Assembly (NCBI GenBank): GCA_029259935.1
Contig: JAJDEH010000321.1
Location: 1-53,239 of the forward strand
Source of the DNA: Planctomycetota bacterium
GTDB lineage: Bacteria > Planctomycetota > Planctomycetia > Pirellulales > Pirellulaceae
Direction of reading: 5' to 3'
Length of the DNA stretch: 53,239 bases
In this document: positions 1 to 7,623 of the stretch, one piece after another
Layout of the letters: each line of letters opens with the position of its first letter
How positions within the stretch are numbered: the stretch's first letter is position 1
Translations under genes and position numbers: made by a program
Notes under the pieces: model-generated
Databases searched by the model: none
What the model was told of the DNA's origin: nothing
Seen by the model: only the letters and a program-made list of their open reading frames with translations

Positions 1-2
1 TT

Positions 3-2540
3 TCCATCCCATCGATCACGACCGCCGCCGGAGGACGGACCTTTTTGGCAATTGGCCATATCGCTCATCACCGTCGTGAATGGGACATGATGAACAAGAT
101 CATCGCCCGCAACGGCTACAACGGAACAATTTTGTGGCAGCGGCCGTTGCCCCCGGGGTACTTGGTCCATCGGTCGGCCTTCATCGCGACCGCCGACGCT
201 TACTACATGATTAACGGCGACCACTGCCTGCTGCTGGATCCAGAAACGGGCGCGGAAAGCGGAATCATTCGTATCGACGACGTTGGTGGAGAGTGGAAAT
301 GGATGGTGATGAAAGACGGAGTCCTCTACGTTTTGGCGGGCAACAAGCTCGACGGCGTCGAGACCATGAAAGGAGATCGGACGTTCGGCGGGTGGAGTTG
401 GGGCGATCTCAGCAAAGGCTACTACCAAAAACCTCGCGTGCCATGGGGATTTGGGAATACGCTGGTAGCTTACGATTTGGAATTCAAAAAAACTCTTTGG
501 AAACACACCGAAGACGAGCCGATCGATTCGCGTGGGATGTCCGTCGGCGAAGACCGTCTGTTCGTCTACTGTCCGGAAGCACACATGCGTTGTCTGGATC
601 TTGAATCGGGAAAGATCTTGTGGAGCAACAACAACAAGGAAGTGTTGGCGCTGTTGGAAGAAGAAGGAAAGGGACTTACTTCAACGCCCGGTTTTCGCAG
701 TGCTTGCATGAACGTCTACACGCCCAAAGCGCTGATCATGCAGGGTCAAACACGCCAGAACGTTGTTGCCATCTCGACGTACTCCGGTGATCTCCTTTGG
801 ACCAAGAAGAAGTTCACCAACAACCCCAATGCCATCTATGTCGATGGGAATGTTATTCTGGGAGTTGGCGAACGTGGTAGCCATGTCGCGATCGATCCGG
901 TTTCGGGCACGGTGAAAGAAGATCTAAAATTCCTCAAGCGAGCCTGTACACGGCTGACGGCTTGCTCGGATTCGTTCTTTGTGCGTGGCGAAGGCACGTT
1001 GCGATTCGACCGTGAAACGAAGAAAGTGCTTGTCGACGGCTCGGCCCGCCCCGCATGTAATGACGGCGCACTGCCGGCCAACGGACTGCTCTATGTCGGA
1101 CCCTGGCAGTGCGACTGTAATCTGTCGCTGATTGGCCGGATCGGAAAATGTTCCGCCGGCGACTTCAAGTTCGATCACGTGGCGACAGAAGATGAGCATC
1201 TAGAAGTCGCGGTGGCCGACGTTGACAAGGTGGCGGCTTTTCCAACGTCCGGCAACGATTGGCCCACGTTCCGCGCGAATATCCAGCGCTCGGCCGGTAC
1301 CAGTGCCCAGGCCGCTCGCGAGGTATCTTTCAAGTGGCAATACAATCCCAATTCGTCAAACACTCCAACCGCTGCCACGGCGGCCGGAGGGTTCATCTTC
1401 GCCGGCGGCGATGACGGCAAAGTGAGGGCCATCGATGCCGACAGCGGCAAATTACAGTGGGAGTTTTACACGCCCAGCCCGATCAAGGCATCACCGACGA
1501 TCGCCGACGGACGGGTCTACGTTGGCGGCGGAGACGGGTTCGTCTACGCGTTAGAGGCGGCGACGGGACGGCTACTGTGGCGTTTCCGCGCCGCGCCCGT
1601 CGAGCGACACGTTCCGATTTACGGATCGCTTACCTCCACGTGGCCGGTCAACACGGGCGTTTTGGTCCACGACGGGACGGCTTACTTTGGCGCGGGCATC
1701 ATCGACTACGACGGCACCTATATGTACGCCCTGGATGCCAAGACTGGGAAGATCAAGTGGCAGAACAATTCGTCGGGACACGTCAACGATGAATTGCGTA
1801 AGGGGGTCAGCGTTCAAGGCAACTTGACCATCGTGGGTGGCCATCTGCTAATGGCGGGCGGCAACCAAGTCTCGCCGGCGGCTTTTGACTTGGAAACCGG
1901 CGAATGCCTGGCCAGTTCGTTTGCTCAGGGAGCGCCCAAGGCGAACCACGGACAATTCGTCGGCGCGATGATGAATCAGCATCCGATCTTTGGTGGCCGC
2001 GTGCTGTATTCGGCCCCTGAAAATGTCGCTTCGAAAGGCAGCTTCAACATCCGGGCCAAGGGCCAACAGCACACGTTCACCTATGGCGGCGTTCCGCCCG
2101 CTTGGAATGAAAAATCGATAGTGTTCGTCAACTTCAAGCATGGAAAGCTGACCAACTGTTCCACGGACAACGTGCTGGCGCATTTAGAAAAACCGAACCC
2201 GCTGGCCGGACAAAGAGATCGCCGCCGTAACACGGTCGCCCAAGCACTCGAAGCCGCCGGCGAGTTTGGTTGGCAAACCGATTTGGGCGAATCCAACAAG
2301 TTCGAAGCCGTTTCGCTGGCGGTGTGCCCGGAAACAGTCGTGGCGGTCATTCAATACCAACAAAGATTCCGGGCTCAGCCGCAGCGCTATGTCGTCGGAT
2401 TCGACGCTAAGAACGGCAAGCCATTTTGGCGTCAAGAGTTGCGGCAAACTCCGCTTCCGGGCGGCTTGTTGGTCGACAGCGAAGGCCGCGTGATCGTGAC
2501 GATGCTCGACGGCAGCATGCAATGCCTTGGCCCAGGCTAA
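3..2540 (+). CDS. PQQ-binding-like beta-propeller repeat protein, 5' end outside window
   Basis: The frame is open from the left edge with no stop before the first possible start (TTG at 45), so the gene almost certainly begins upstream of the window. About 845 residues are visible. From about residue 440 (counted from 45) the chain holds typical PQQ/BamB-type blades: glycine-rich strands such as FAGGDDGKVRAIDADSGK and YVGGGDGFVYALEAATGR, then YALDAKTGKIKW near residue 560. The first 400 residues have weaker blades of the same kind (VAYDLEF..LWKH, CLDLESGKILW). Such propellers bind quinone cofactors in dehydrogenases or act as protein scaffolds; in planctomycetes they are abundant, usually exported, and mostly of unknown function. 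The catalytic residues of quinoprotein dehydrogenases cannot be recognised, so a non-enzymatic role is possible. It converges on the next gene with a 4-base overlap of the two 3' ends. Confidence 0.85.
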   Translation, partial: SIPSITTAAGGRTFLAIGHIAHHRREWDMMNKIIARNGYNGTILWQRPLPPGYLVHRSAFIATADAYYMINGDHCLLLDPETGAESGIIRIDDVGGEWKWMVMKDGVLYVLAGNKLDGVETMKGDRTFGGWSWGDLSKGYYQKPRVPWGFGNTLVAYDLEFKKTLWKHTEDEPIDSRGMSVGEDRLFVYCPEAHMRCLDLESGKILWSNNNKEVLALLEEEGKGLTSTPGFRSACMNVYTPKALIMQGQTRQNVVAISTYSGDLLWTKKKFTNNPNAIYVDGNVILGVGERGSHVAIDPVSGTVKEDLKFLKRACTRLTACSDSFFVRGEGTLRFDRETKKVLVDGSARPACNDGALPANGLLYVGPWQCDCNLSLIGRIGKCSAGDFKFDHVATEDEHLEVAVADVDKVAAFPTSGNDWPTFRANIQRSAGTSAQAAREVSFKWQYNPNSSNTPTAATAAGGFIFAGGDDGKVRAIDADSGKLQWEFYTPSPIKASPTIADGRVYVGGGDGFVYALEAATGRLLWRFRAAPVERHVPIYGSLTSTWPVNTGVLVHDGTAYFGAGIIDYDGTYMYALDAKTGKIKWQNNSSGHVNDELRKGVSVQGNLTIVGGHLLMAGGNQVSPAAFDLETGECLASSFAQGAPKANHGQFVGAMMNQHPIFGGRVLYSAPENVASKGSFNIRAKGQQHTFTYGGVPPAWNEKSIVFVNFKHGKLTNCSTDNVLAHLEKPNPLAGQRDRRRNTVAQALEAAGEFGWQTDLGESNKFEAVSLAVCPETVVAVIQYQQRFRAQPQRYVVGFDAKNGKPFWRQELRQTPLPGGLLVDSEGRVIVTMLDGSMQCLGPG

Positions 2541-3730
2541 CGCCGCTGGCGGATGTATCGCACGAAGTCTTCGTCGAACATTTCCAGATCGGATCCGAAG
2601 ACCGCCTTGAATTCGGCGATGCGTGTTTTTGGGTCGTCATCGAAGATCGGCTGCTTCTTGGCCAGTGCCTTGAGGTAGCGCACGTAGTCTTCCTTTCGCG
2701 ACTTAAATAAGTAGTAGTTCAGCGCCCAAGCCTCGGCGTAAGCATCGAACCGTCTTTCGAGACTGGGATCTTTAAGTCGTTTGTGGTCTGACAAGAGTGT
2801 GATCAGCGAATCGGCAGGCCGCTTTCTCAAATACTTTCGAAATCGCAGCAGGCGCTCGCGATTCACCGAACCGATTCCGCGCCAGCCCTTGGAACTCTTC
2901 AAGTCCGGAGCCTCGAAGTAAACGGCTATTCCCTCGCTTACCCAAAGAGGATTATCGGCATAGCGCACTTGCAGACCGCTGTTATAAGCAAGTTGGTGCG
3001 TCGCCTCGTGAACAATCGTGGCCACGGTCGGCGCGGCGCGCGGCTGCTGCAGGATCTGGTTGATTCGATCCGCGGAACTGATCCGCCCACGCGGTCGCTT
3101 CAAGCCTTCAATGCCCGTCAGGTCATACATATTGACGCGGTTCGTTTTCATGTTGTAATAGCCGATCATCGCGCCCGCGTCCTCGCCCAGGTCCCGCCGT
3201 TTATATTCGGTGTAAGAGTCTTTGCTGGCGAAAACAAGCGCAACTAAGGGAGTCTCTGGCTTGACGAGATCGACGCCTAAATGCGACCAGTACGTATAGA
3301 AACCGCGAAACAGGCGTTCGTAGAGCGCTCCGCACCATTGTGCATAAGCAGGCGAAGTGTTGTAGCAAATCACATAATGGGCGGTATGGTGAACACGAAA
3401 GCCGGCGGGCAGCGAAGCCAGCAAGTTCTCCGCGACTTGCGCGGCGCTGAGCGGATCAAAGGGATCATCGTCGTGGTCGCGCTCTGCGATCTCTTCGGGC
3501 TGGATCTCCCACAGCACGCCATCTCGCGCGCAAAACAACAGTCCGCCGTTCTGGACTTCGACGACGACTTTGCCCGAAACCCGCTTCGTCGTACCATTCC
3601 GCTTTAACGAGACGTGGTCCATACCGAACAACGTCTCGGGTACTCCAACGAAGAAGGCGACGATCGCCACGGCAACCAGCGCGTGGAAGTGGAAGATGTG
3701 CGTGCTGATGAAGTATTTTTTGATGTTCAC
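2537..3730 (-). CDS. DUF1570 family protein, gluzincin-like metallopeptidase fold
   Basis: The 397-residue protein has an N-terminal hydrophobic segment (about residues 15-35) that could act as signal or anchor, a short beta-rich region that could contact a partner, then a DUF1570 domain from about residue 105. The zinc motif HEATH lies at 241-245, and SEG with Glu266 follows about 20 residues later, as expected for a gluzincin third ligand. A conserved aromatic stretch (AEAWALNYYL) lies near residue 345. Family knowledge: DUF1570 proteins are common in planctomycetes and are placed with peptidase MA-like folds; substrates are unknown. It is the first of a row of minus-strand genes but is separated from the permease upstream by about 120 bases, so it may have its own promoter. 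The peptidase activity is inferred from the intact HExxH and Glu. Confidence 0.85.
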   Translation of the reverse strand: MNIKKYFISTHIFHFHALVAVAIVAFFVGVPETLFGMDHVSLKRNGTTKRVSGKVVVEVQNGGLLFCARDGVLWEIQPEEIAERDHDDDPFDPLSAAQVAENLLASLPAGFRVHHTAHYVICYNTSPAYAQWCGALYERLFRGFYTYWSHLGVDLVKPETPLVALVFASKDSYTEYKRRDLGEDAGAMIGYYNMKTNRVNMYDLTGIEGLKRPRGRISSADRINQILQQPRAAPTVATIVHEATHQLAYNSGLQVRYADNPLWVSEGIAVYFEAPDLKSSKGWRGIGSVNRERLLRFRKYLRKRPADSLITLLSDHKRLKDPSLERRFDAYAEAWALNYYLFKSRKEDYVRYLKALAKKQPIFDDDPKTRIAEFKAVFGSDLEMFDEDFVRYIRQRR

Positions 3731-3851
3731 GACTTGCTCTCAGTGTTTCCGCCCCATTTGCCTCAGTCCTCATTATACGCCAATAGTGAGCTTCCTGCCG
3801 ACAGGTATTTGCAACCGGGCAGCCGGCGGATAGCAGTAACACGGGTGCCCG

Positions 3852-5501
3852 TCAGGCCGAGTCGGTTGGCGATGGGGGCTCGAAATTACGCTCTGCTTGC
3901 CTACGAAAACGCCCGAGGATCCAATGGAGGCCACCAGCAAGCACGATATAAAACGCGATCGAGACTAAACAAATTCCGGCGACTTGATCGTCGACACCCG
4001 CGTGAATCAGGCCGAAAACTCGCCGGGGAAGGGTGTCAATGCCGGGCGGCACGACCAGAATGCTGGCCGACAATTCTCCGAAGGCGATGGCAAAGGCCAC
4101 GATCCAGGCTCCCGCGATCACCAAAATTCGCTGCCGCAGCACGATATGAAAGAACCGCGCGGCGCGGCTTGCGCCTTCCGTGGCCGAACTATCCAGTTGA
4201 TCGGTGCCCACGCTGCGCAGTCCGTACCACAGGATCAGAATGGCCAGTGGCAGCGCCCGAATCGTGGTTGCCAGCACTGGCGGCGCGATACTGCGATCGT
4301 AGAGTGGATGCAGTAGCGGCAAATGGGGCGAACTCATGAACTTAATAATGCCCACACCCAACAAGGGGCCAGGAATCGCCAAACTAACGGCCGTTACGAT
4401 CACCGTCGGTATCGAAGCAAGCCCGCCTCGTCGCGCGATCCACGCCAAGGGCAGCGCGGCCAACACGGCGAGCGAAGCGCCGGCCACTCCAATCACTGCC
4501 GACCAGGCAAACTCTTCGCCGAATCGCTGGGGTGTCCGTAGCAGCACGTCGAGCAACTGCGACGGAGACCAGAAGCGAACCTTTTCCTCTCCGACTTGTG
4601 AAACCGTCATGCCAGCCTTGAAGAGCAGGTTGCCAACCGGGACCGCGACGATGAACACCAGCCAGATGATGGACAACATGCTGGCGGGCCACCGGGACTT
4701 CTTCAAGCGAAACCTATGCGGCGACCGCATGGCGCCACTTTGCATTGTCGGCGCACAGCTTACCGCCAGCGCAAATGCGGACAGCACCAGTGCCCCGACA
4801 ACAACAACCGAGACGATCGTTCCCGTGCCGGAAGCTCCGATGGTTTCGCTTTCGTTCAAATAGATTTCCTCGGCATAAGTGCGGACGCGATACAGGTCGC
4901 TAACCGTCATTTCCGTACCGGCCACGATTAGCGTCCACAGCGCGCCCACACAGACCGATCCCATCACGCGAGCCAGCGTGACGCGGTAAAAGACTTGTGC
5001 GGGGGAAGCGTACAGCAGGGCTTCTTCTTCCAATTCCGGCTCGACGTTGCGCAGCCCAATGCCAACGATCAGGGCAACCCAAGGAATCGCCGCCACGCCG
5101 TGAATCCAGACCGCCGCCCGCCAGCCGTCCAGAAAGGGGCGCGTGAGTCCCGCTTCGCTGAACAGAAACCAGCCGCGCAGCCCGAAGCCCGCATCCCAAG
5201 CGGCCGCCTGCAAGTAAAGCGGAACAAACAGCATGGCGACCAGGGAAAACGCGATCGCGCGGCGGGCAAACATGTCGGTGCGGACCGTGAGTACCGCCAG
5301 CAGCGAGCCGATCGGCAGACTGATGAGGCAAGCACCCGCGGCGAGCAGCAGGGTGTTGCGTGCCAGTCCTAGCACGCGGTGGGATTCCGATAGAAATATC
5401 GAGGCAACCGCGCCCGACAGTAGGACCGCAAGCAGCAGCAGCGGTGCCCAGCGACGTGCGGCGTACAGGCGGGACGGAGGCGTATTCCTAGCGGATGACA
5501 T
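3852..5501 (-). CDS. ABC transporter permease, fused double-domain (iron(III)/AfuB-type)
   Basis: The 549-residue protein is almost wholly hydrophobic with about twelve membrane segments in two homologous halves. Each half carries an EAA-type cytoplasmic loop that docks the ATPase: ELEEEALLYASPAQVFYRVT in the first half (about residue 155) and SSATEGASRAARFFHIVLRQ in the second (about residue 445). This fused arrangement is typical of the FbpB/AfuB-type permeases of binding-protein-dependent importers for ferric iron, and of some thiamine and phosphonate importers. Neither a solute-binding protein nor the cognate ATPase is next to it, so the substrate cannot be assigned from context. It lies 350 bases downstream of a lone permease-less region and about 90 bases after the stop of the upstream minus-strand gene, which is unrelated. 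Family call is firm; substrate is open. Confidence 0.85.
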   Translation of the reverse strand: MSSARNTPPSRLYAARRWAPLLLLAVLLSGAVASIFLSESHRVLGLARNTLLLAAGACLISLPIGSLLAVLTVRTDMFARRAIAFSLVAMLFVPLYLQAAAWDAGFGLRGWFLFSEAGLTRPFLDGWRAAVWIHGVAAIPWVALIVGIGLRNVEPELEEEALLYASPAQVFYRVTLARVMGSVCVGALWTLIVAGTEMTVSDLYRVRTYAEEIYLNESETIGASGTGTIVSVVVVGALVLSAFALAVSCAPTMQSGAMRSPHRFRLKKSRWPASMLSIIWLVFIVAVPVGNLLFKAGMTVSQVGEEKVRFWSPSQLLDVLLRTPQRFGEEFAWSAVIGVAGASLAVLAALPLAWIARRGGLASIPTVIVTAVSLAIPGPLLGVGIIKFMSSPHLPLLHPLYDRSIAPPVLATTIRALPLAILILWYGLRSVGTDQLDSSATEGASRAARFFHIVLRQRILVIAGAWIVAFAIAFGELSASILVVPPGIDTLPRRVFGLIHAGVDDQVAGICLVSIAFYIVLAGGLHWILGRFRRQAERNFEPPSPTDSA

Positions 5502-5592
5502 GAATTCAGTTTAGCCTGCTCATGACATCCGGCAAACGATGGTCGCTGATCGCTCGGCCATCAGGGCGTTAGGTTCGCGGCGCGAACCACGA

Positions 5593-6576
5593 CTATCGTC
5601 GCAGCTTGGGTTTTGGCTTCGAGTCGTTGCCCGCCGTGGAAGGCGTTTTTCGCCGCGCTGAAGTATTCTTCGACGGTTCGGCGGTCTTGGCTTTTCGAGC
5701 GGTCGACTTCGCTTTGGGAAGGTGGTCTTCAGTGATTCTGGCGAGGTAGTGCATCATGCTCTCGGCACCGTTGAAACCGACAATGGTCTCGTCCCAGTCC
5801 ATTTGCCGGCTGAGGATCATGCCGGCGTCGAGGTCGAATTTGATCGTTCCCTTGTTGAGCCGTTGCAGCAAGTGAAGCTTTATTTTCTCATCGCGAATCG
5901 GCGTCAAGACTTCGGTTTTGACCGCGATCGTCGCGAGGCCGGCGTGGACTTTCTTTAACGTGTAGAGACGGCGGATTTTGACCCGCTTAACCATGCCCTC
6001 GTCGGTTCGAATTCGAAGTTCTCCGGGTGAATGCCAGTTCGATCCAACTTTGACGGACTTTTCAGGCATCAAGATCGTGATTTGTTCAAGGCCGATCTGC
6101 GAGTTCTCGGTTTGTTTGTGATGGCTTTCGCGTTTGATGATGTCGCCGCGAGGGTCGACCGTTACCACATACATCGGCACGCCGACGGTTTCCGCCACGG
6201 GCTGATAGATCAGCGGCGGTTCCTTGTCGGTTTTGCTATTGTAGGTGATCTCGTCCTGGTCGGTCACTTTTTGCCACATCTCGACATCTTCGACGGAGTG
6301 GACGAACGTGATGTTTCCGTTTTCGGCGACATTGGTTATCTCCCAGACTTTGGTCGACACGCTGCTGGACCGCGACCGCTGCTCGTCGCCTTGGATTTTC
6401 GTCTCGGTGGAAGCGACGTGAGATACCTTCCAGCGAATCGTTTGTCCCGGCTGAAACGTGTATCGCAGCAAATAGCGCTGCGGTTCGCCGGACGGTTCCT
6501 TGTCGTCGGCGATTAGGTTGCCCGAGGTCGCCATGAGACCGAGAATGAGACAGGTAAGCAGTGCAGTTCTCATCAT
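5593..6576 (-). CDS. exported protein of unknown function, basic C-terminal tail
   Basis: The frame is open back to 6651, but the start at 6576 is preferred: AAGG lies six bases before it and the product then opens with a clean signal peptide (MMRTALLTCLILGL.. ending near ASGNLIADD). This gives about 327 residues. The mature part is beta-rich with no motif I can assign to an enzyme; phrases such as YTFQPGQTIRWKV and VGSNWHSPGELRI resemble planctomycete exported proteins loosely similar to the DUF6263 type, but this is only an impression. The last 45 residues are rich in Lys, Arg, Ser and Thr (KAKSTARKAKTAEPSKN) and are probably disordered, possibly binding acidic envelope polymers. It stands alone, followed by a repeat-bearing spacer before nadK. 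Real gene; function not known. Confidence 0.75.
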   Translation of the reverse strand: MMRTALLTCLILGLMATSGNLIADDKEPSGEPQRYLLRYTFQPGQTIRWKVSHVASTETKIQGDEQRSRSSSVSTKVWEITNVAENGNITFVHSVEDVEMWQKVTDQDEITYNSKTDKEPPLIYQPVAETVGVPMYVVTVDPRGDIIKRESHHKQTENSQIGLEQITILMPEKSVKVGSNWHSPGELRIRTDEGMVKRVKIRRLYTLKKVHAGLATIAVKTEVLTPIRDEKIKLHLLQRLNKGTIKFDLDAGMILSRQMDWDETIVGFNGAESMMHYLARITEDHLPKAKSTARKAKTAEPSKNTSARRKTPSTAGNDSKPKPKLRR

Positions 6577-6642
6577 TCGCATCCTTGCTGATTGAACTGG
6601 GATAGTAATTTTTTGGTGATGTACGTGGCCGACCCCCACGAA

Positions 6643-6705
6643 CTCCCCCATGGCAAGGGGGAGAACCAGTTTCCCTTCCTTTACAAGGAGGGGTTAGGGG
6701 AGGTT
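6643..6705. repeat. dispersed palindromic repeat, copy 1
   Basis: A perfect 7-base stem, CTCCCCC (6643-6649) and GGGGGAG (6657-6663), encloses the loop ATGGCAA. It is followed by GAACCA and then by a purine-rich tract, AAGGAGGGGTTAGGGGAGG (6684-6702), which can pair imperfectly with the preceding TTCCCTTCCTT. The core CCCCCATGGCAAGGGG recurs at 10490-10505 in another spacer of this window. Two near-identical copies in different spacers show a dispersed element of REP or MITE type. It could also act as a transcription terminator-like hairpin before nadK's neighbour, but no T-run follows. Confidence 0.6.
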
Positions 6706-6729
6706 CATTTCAGTGAGTAGGTGGGTGGA

Positions 6730-7623
6730 TTACTTTTTCTTTAGCACCCCGCCCCAACCAAGTTTTTCACGTAGGGTCCGATAGTAACTGCGACCGGCCA
6801 CTTCCACGAGTTGAAATTTTGGCTGGGCGCGTTCGATTCTGACTCGATTATTCGGCAACAAGCGGCGCATCTCCTGCCCATCCACCACGACGGCGGTCGA
6901 CTCGTTGGGCTCGCCAACCACGATCTCAAAAACTCGTTCGGCGGTATCGACCACGGGCCGGACGGTTAACGTGTGCGGACTGATTGCGGAAATTACAAAG
7001 GCGTTCAAGTTTTTTCGTAGTATCGGGCCACCCGCCGATAAGTTGTGGGCCGTCGAGCCAACAGGCGTGGCGACGATCAAGCCGTCGCAACTATAGGTAG
7101 TTGCCAATTCTGCGTCAACGTAGAGATTAATGTTCAGCATCGAGTAGGGCGGGCCGCCCAAAACCGCGACTTCGTTAAGGCCCAGTTGCTCCGCTAGCAG
7201 CTTGTCGCCATCATAAACACGGCATTGAAACATCAAATGCTCGACCACGCGGCAGTCGCCACAACACACGTCGGGCAAGACGTCGCCCAAGTCGTCCGGC
7301 TGGACATCCGCGAGGAATCCCAATTCACCCAAGTTCACTCCCAGAATGGGAAGCTGCCGCGTGTGCATCAGGCGCGACGCGCGGAGAATCGAGCCGTCGC
7401 CCCCCAACACAATCGCCAGATCGGCGTCGACCTGGCTTAGGTCGCTGGCGTAATTCAGGTCGGTGAGTACGATATCGGCGTGCTGCTGGATGACCGGACG
7501 CAGCCGTTCGGCTTCGGGGATAATCTTTGGGCGGCGATCTCCGGATCCCAAAAGCATGACGCGCGGACGTTTGGAATCGGCCCACGCCGGGCGGGCTTCG
7601 GGAGATCCCGATGGGTCGATCAT
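6730..7623 (-). CDS. nadK: NAD kinase
   Basis: NAD kinase phosphorylates NAD to NADP with ATP or polyphosphate in the cytoplasm. The 297-residue product has the family hallmarks: the GGDG motif at 74-77 inside LAIVLGGDGSILRA, the NE pair in LGLNEVAVL, and the NAD-binding block TPVGSTAHNLSAGGP (usually TGSTAYSLSAGGP, so two positions are conservatively changed). The length fits the family. Its ATG overlaps the dxs stop as ATGA (7620-7623), which implies translational coupling. It is the last gene of the xseA-xseB-ispA-dxs-nadK run. A nadK or a tlyA/nadK pair in the same neighbourhood is known from several other phyla, so the linkage of NADPH supply to isoprenoid synthesis is an old one rather than a local accident. 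Confidence 0.95.
   Translation of the reverse strand: MIDPSGSPEARPAWADSKRPRVMLLGSGDRRPKIIPEAERLRPVIQQHADIVLTDLNYASDLSQVDADLAIVLGGDGSILRASRLMHTRQLPILGVNLGELGFLADVQPDDLGDVLPDVCCGDCRVVEHLMFQCRVYDGDKLLAEQLGLNEVAVLGGPPYSMLNINLYVDAELATTYSCDGLIVATPVGSTAHNLSAGGPILRKNLNAFVISAISPHTLTVRPVVDTAERVFEIVVGEPNESTAVVVDGQEMRRLLPNNRVRIERAQPKFQLVEVAGRSYYRTLREKLGWGGVLKKK

Noticed and set aside
3614..4339. Open plus-strand frame of 241 codons crossing the 5' end of the DUF1570 gene and the permease gene
   Set aside because: Spans two genes on the other strand and has Arg-rich random composition.
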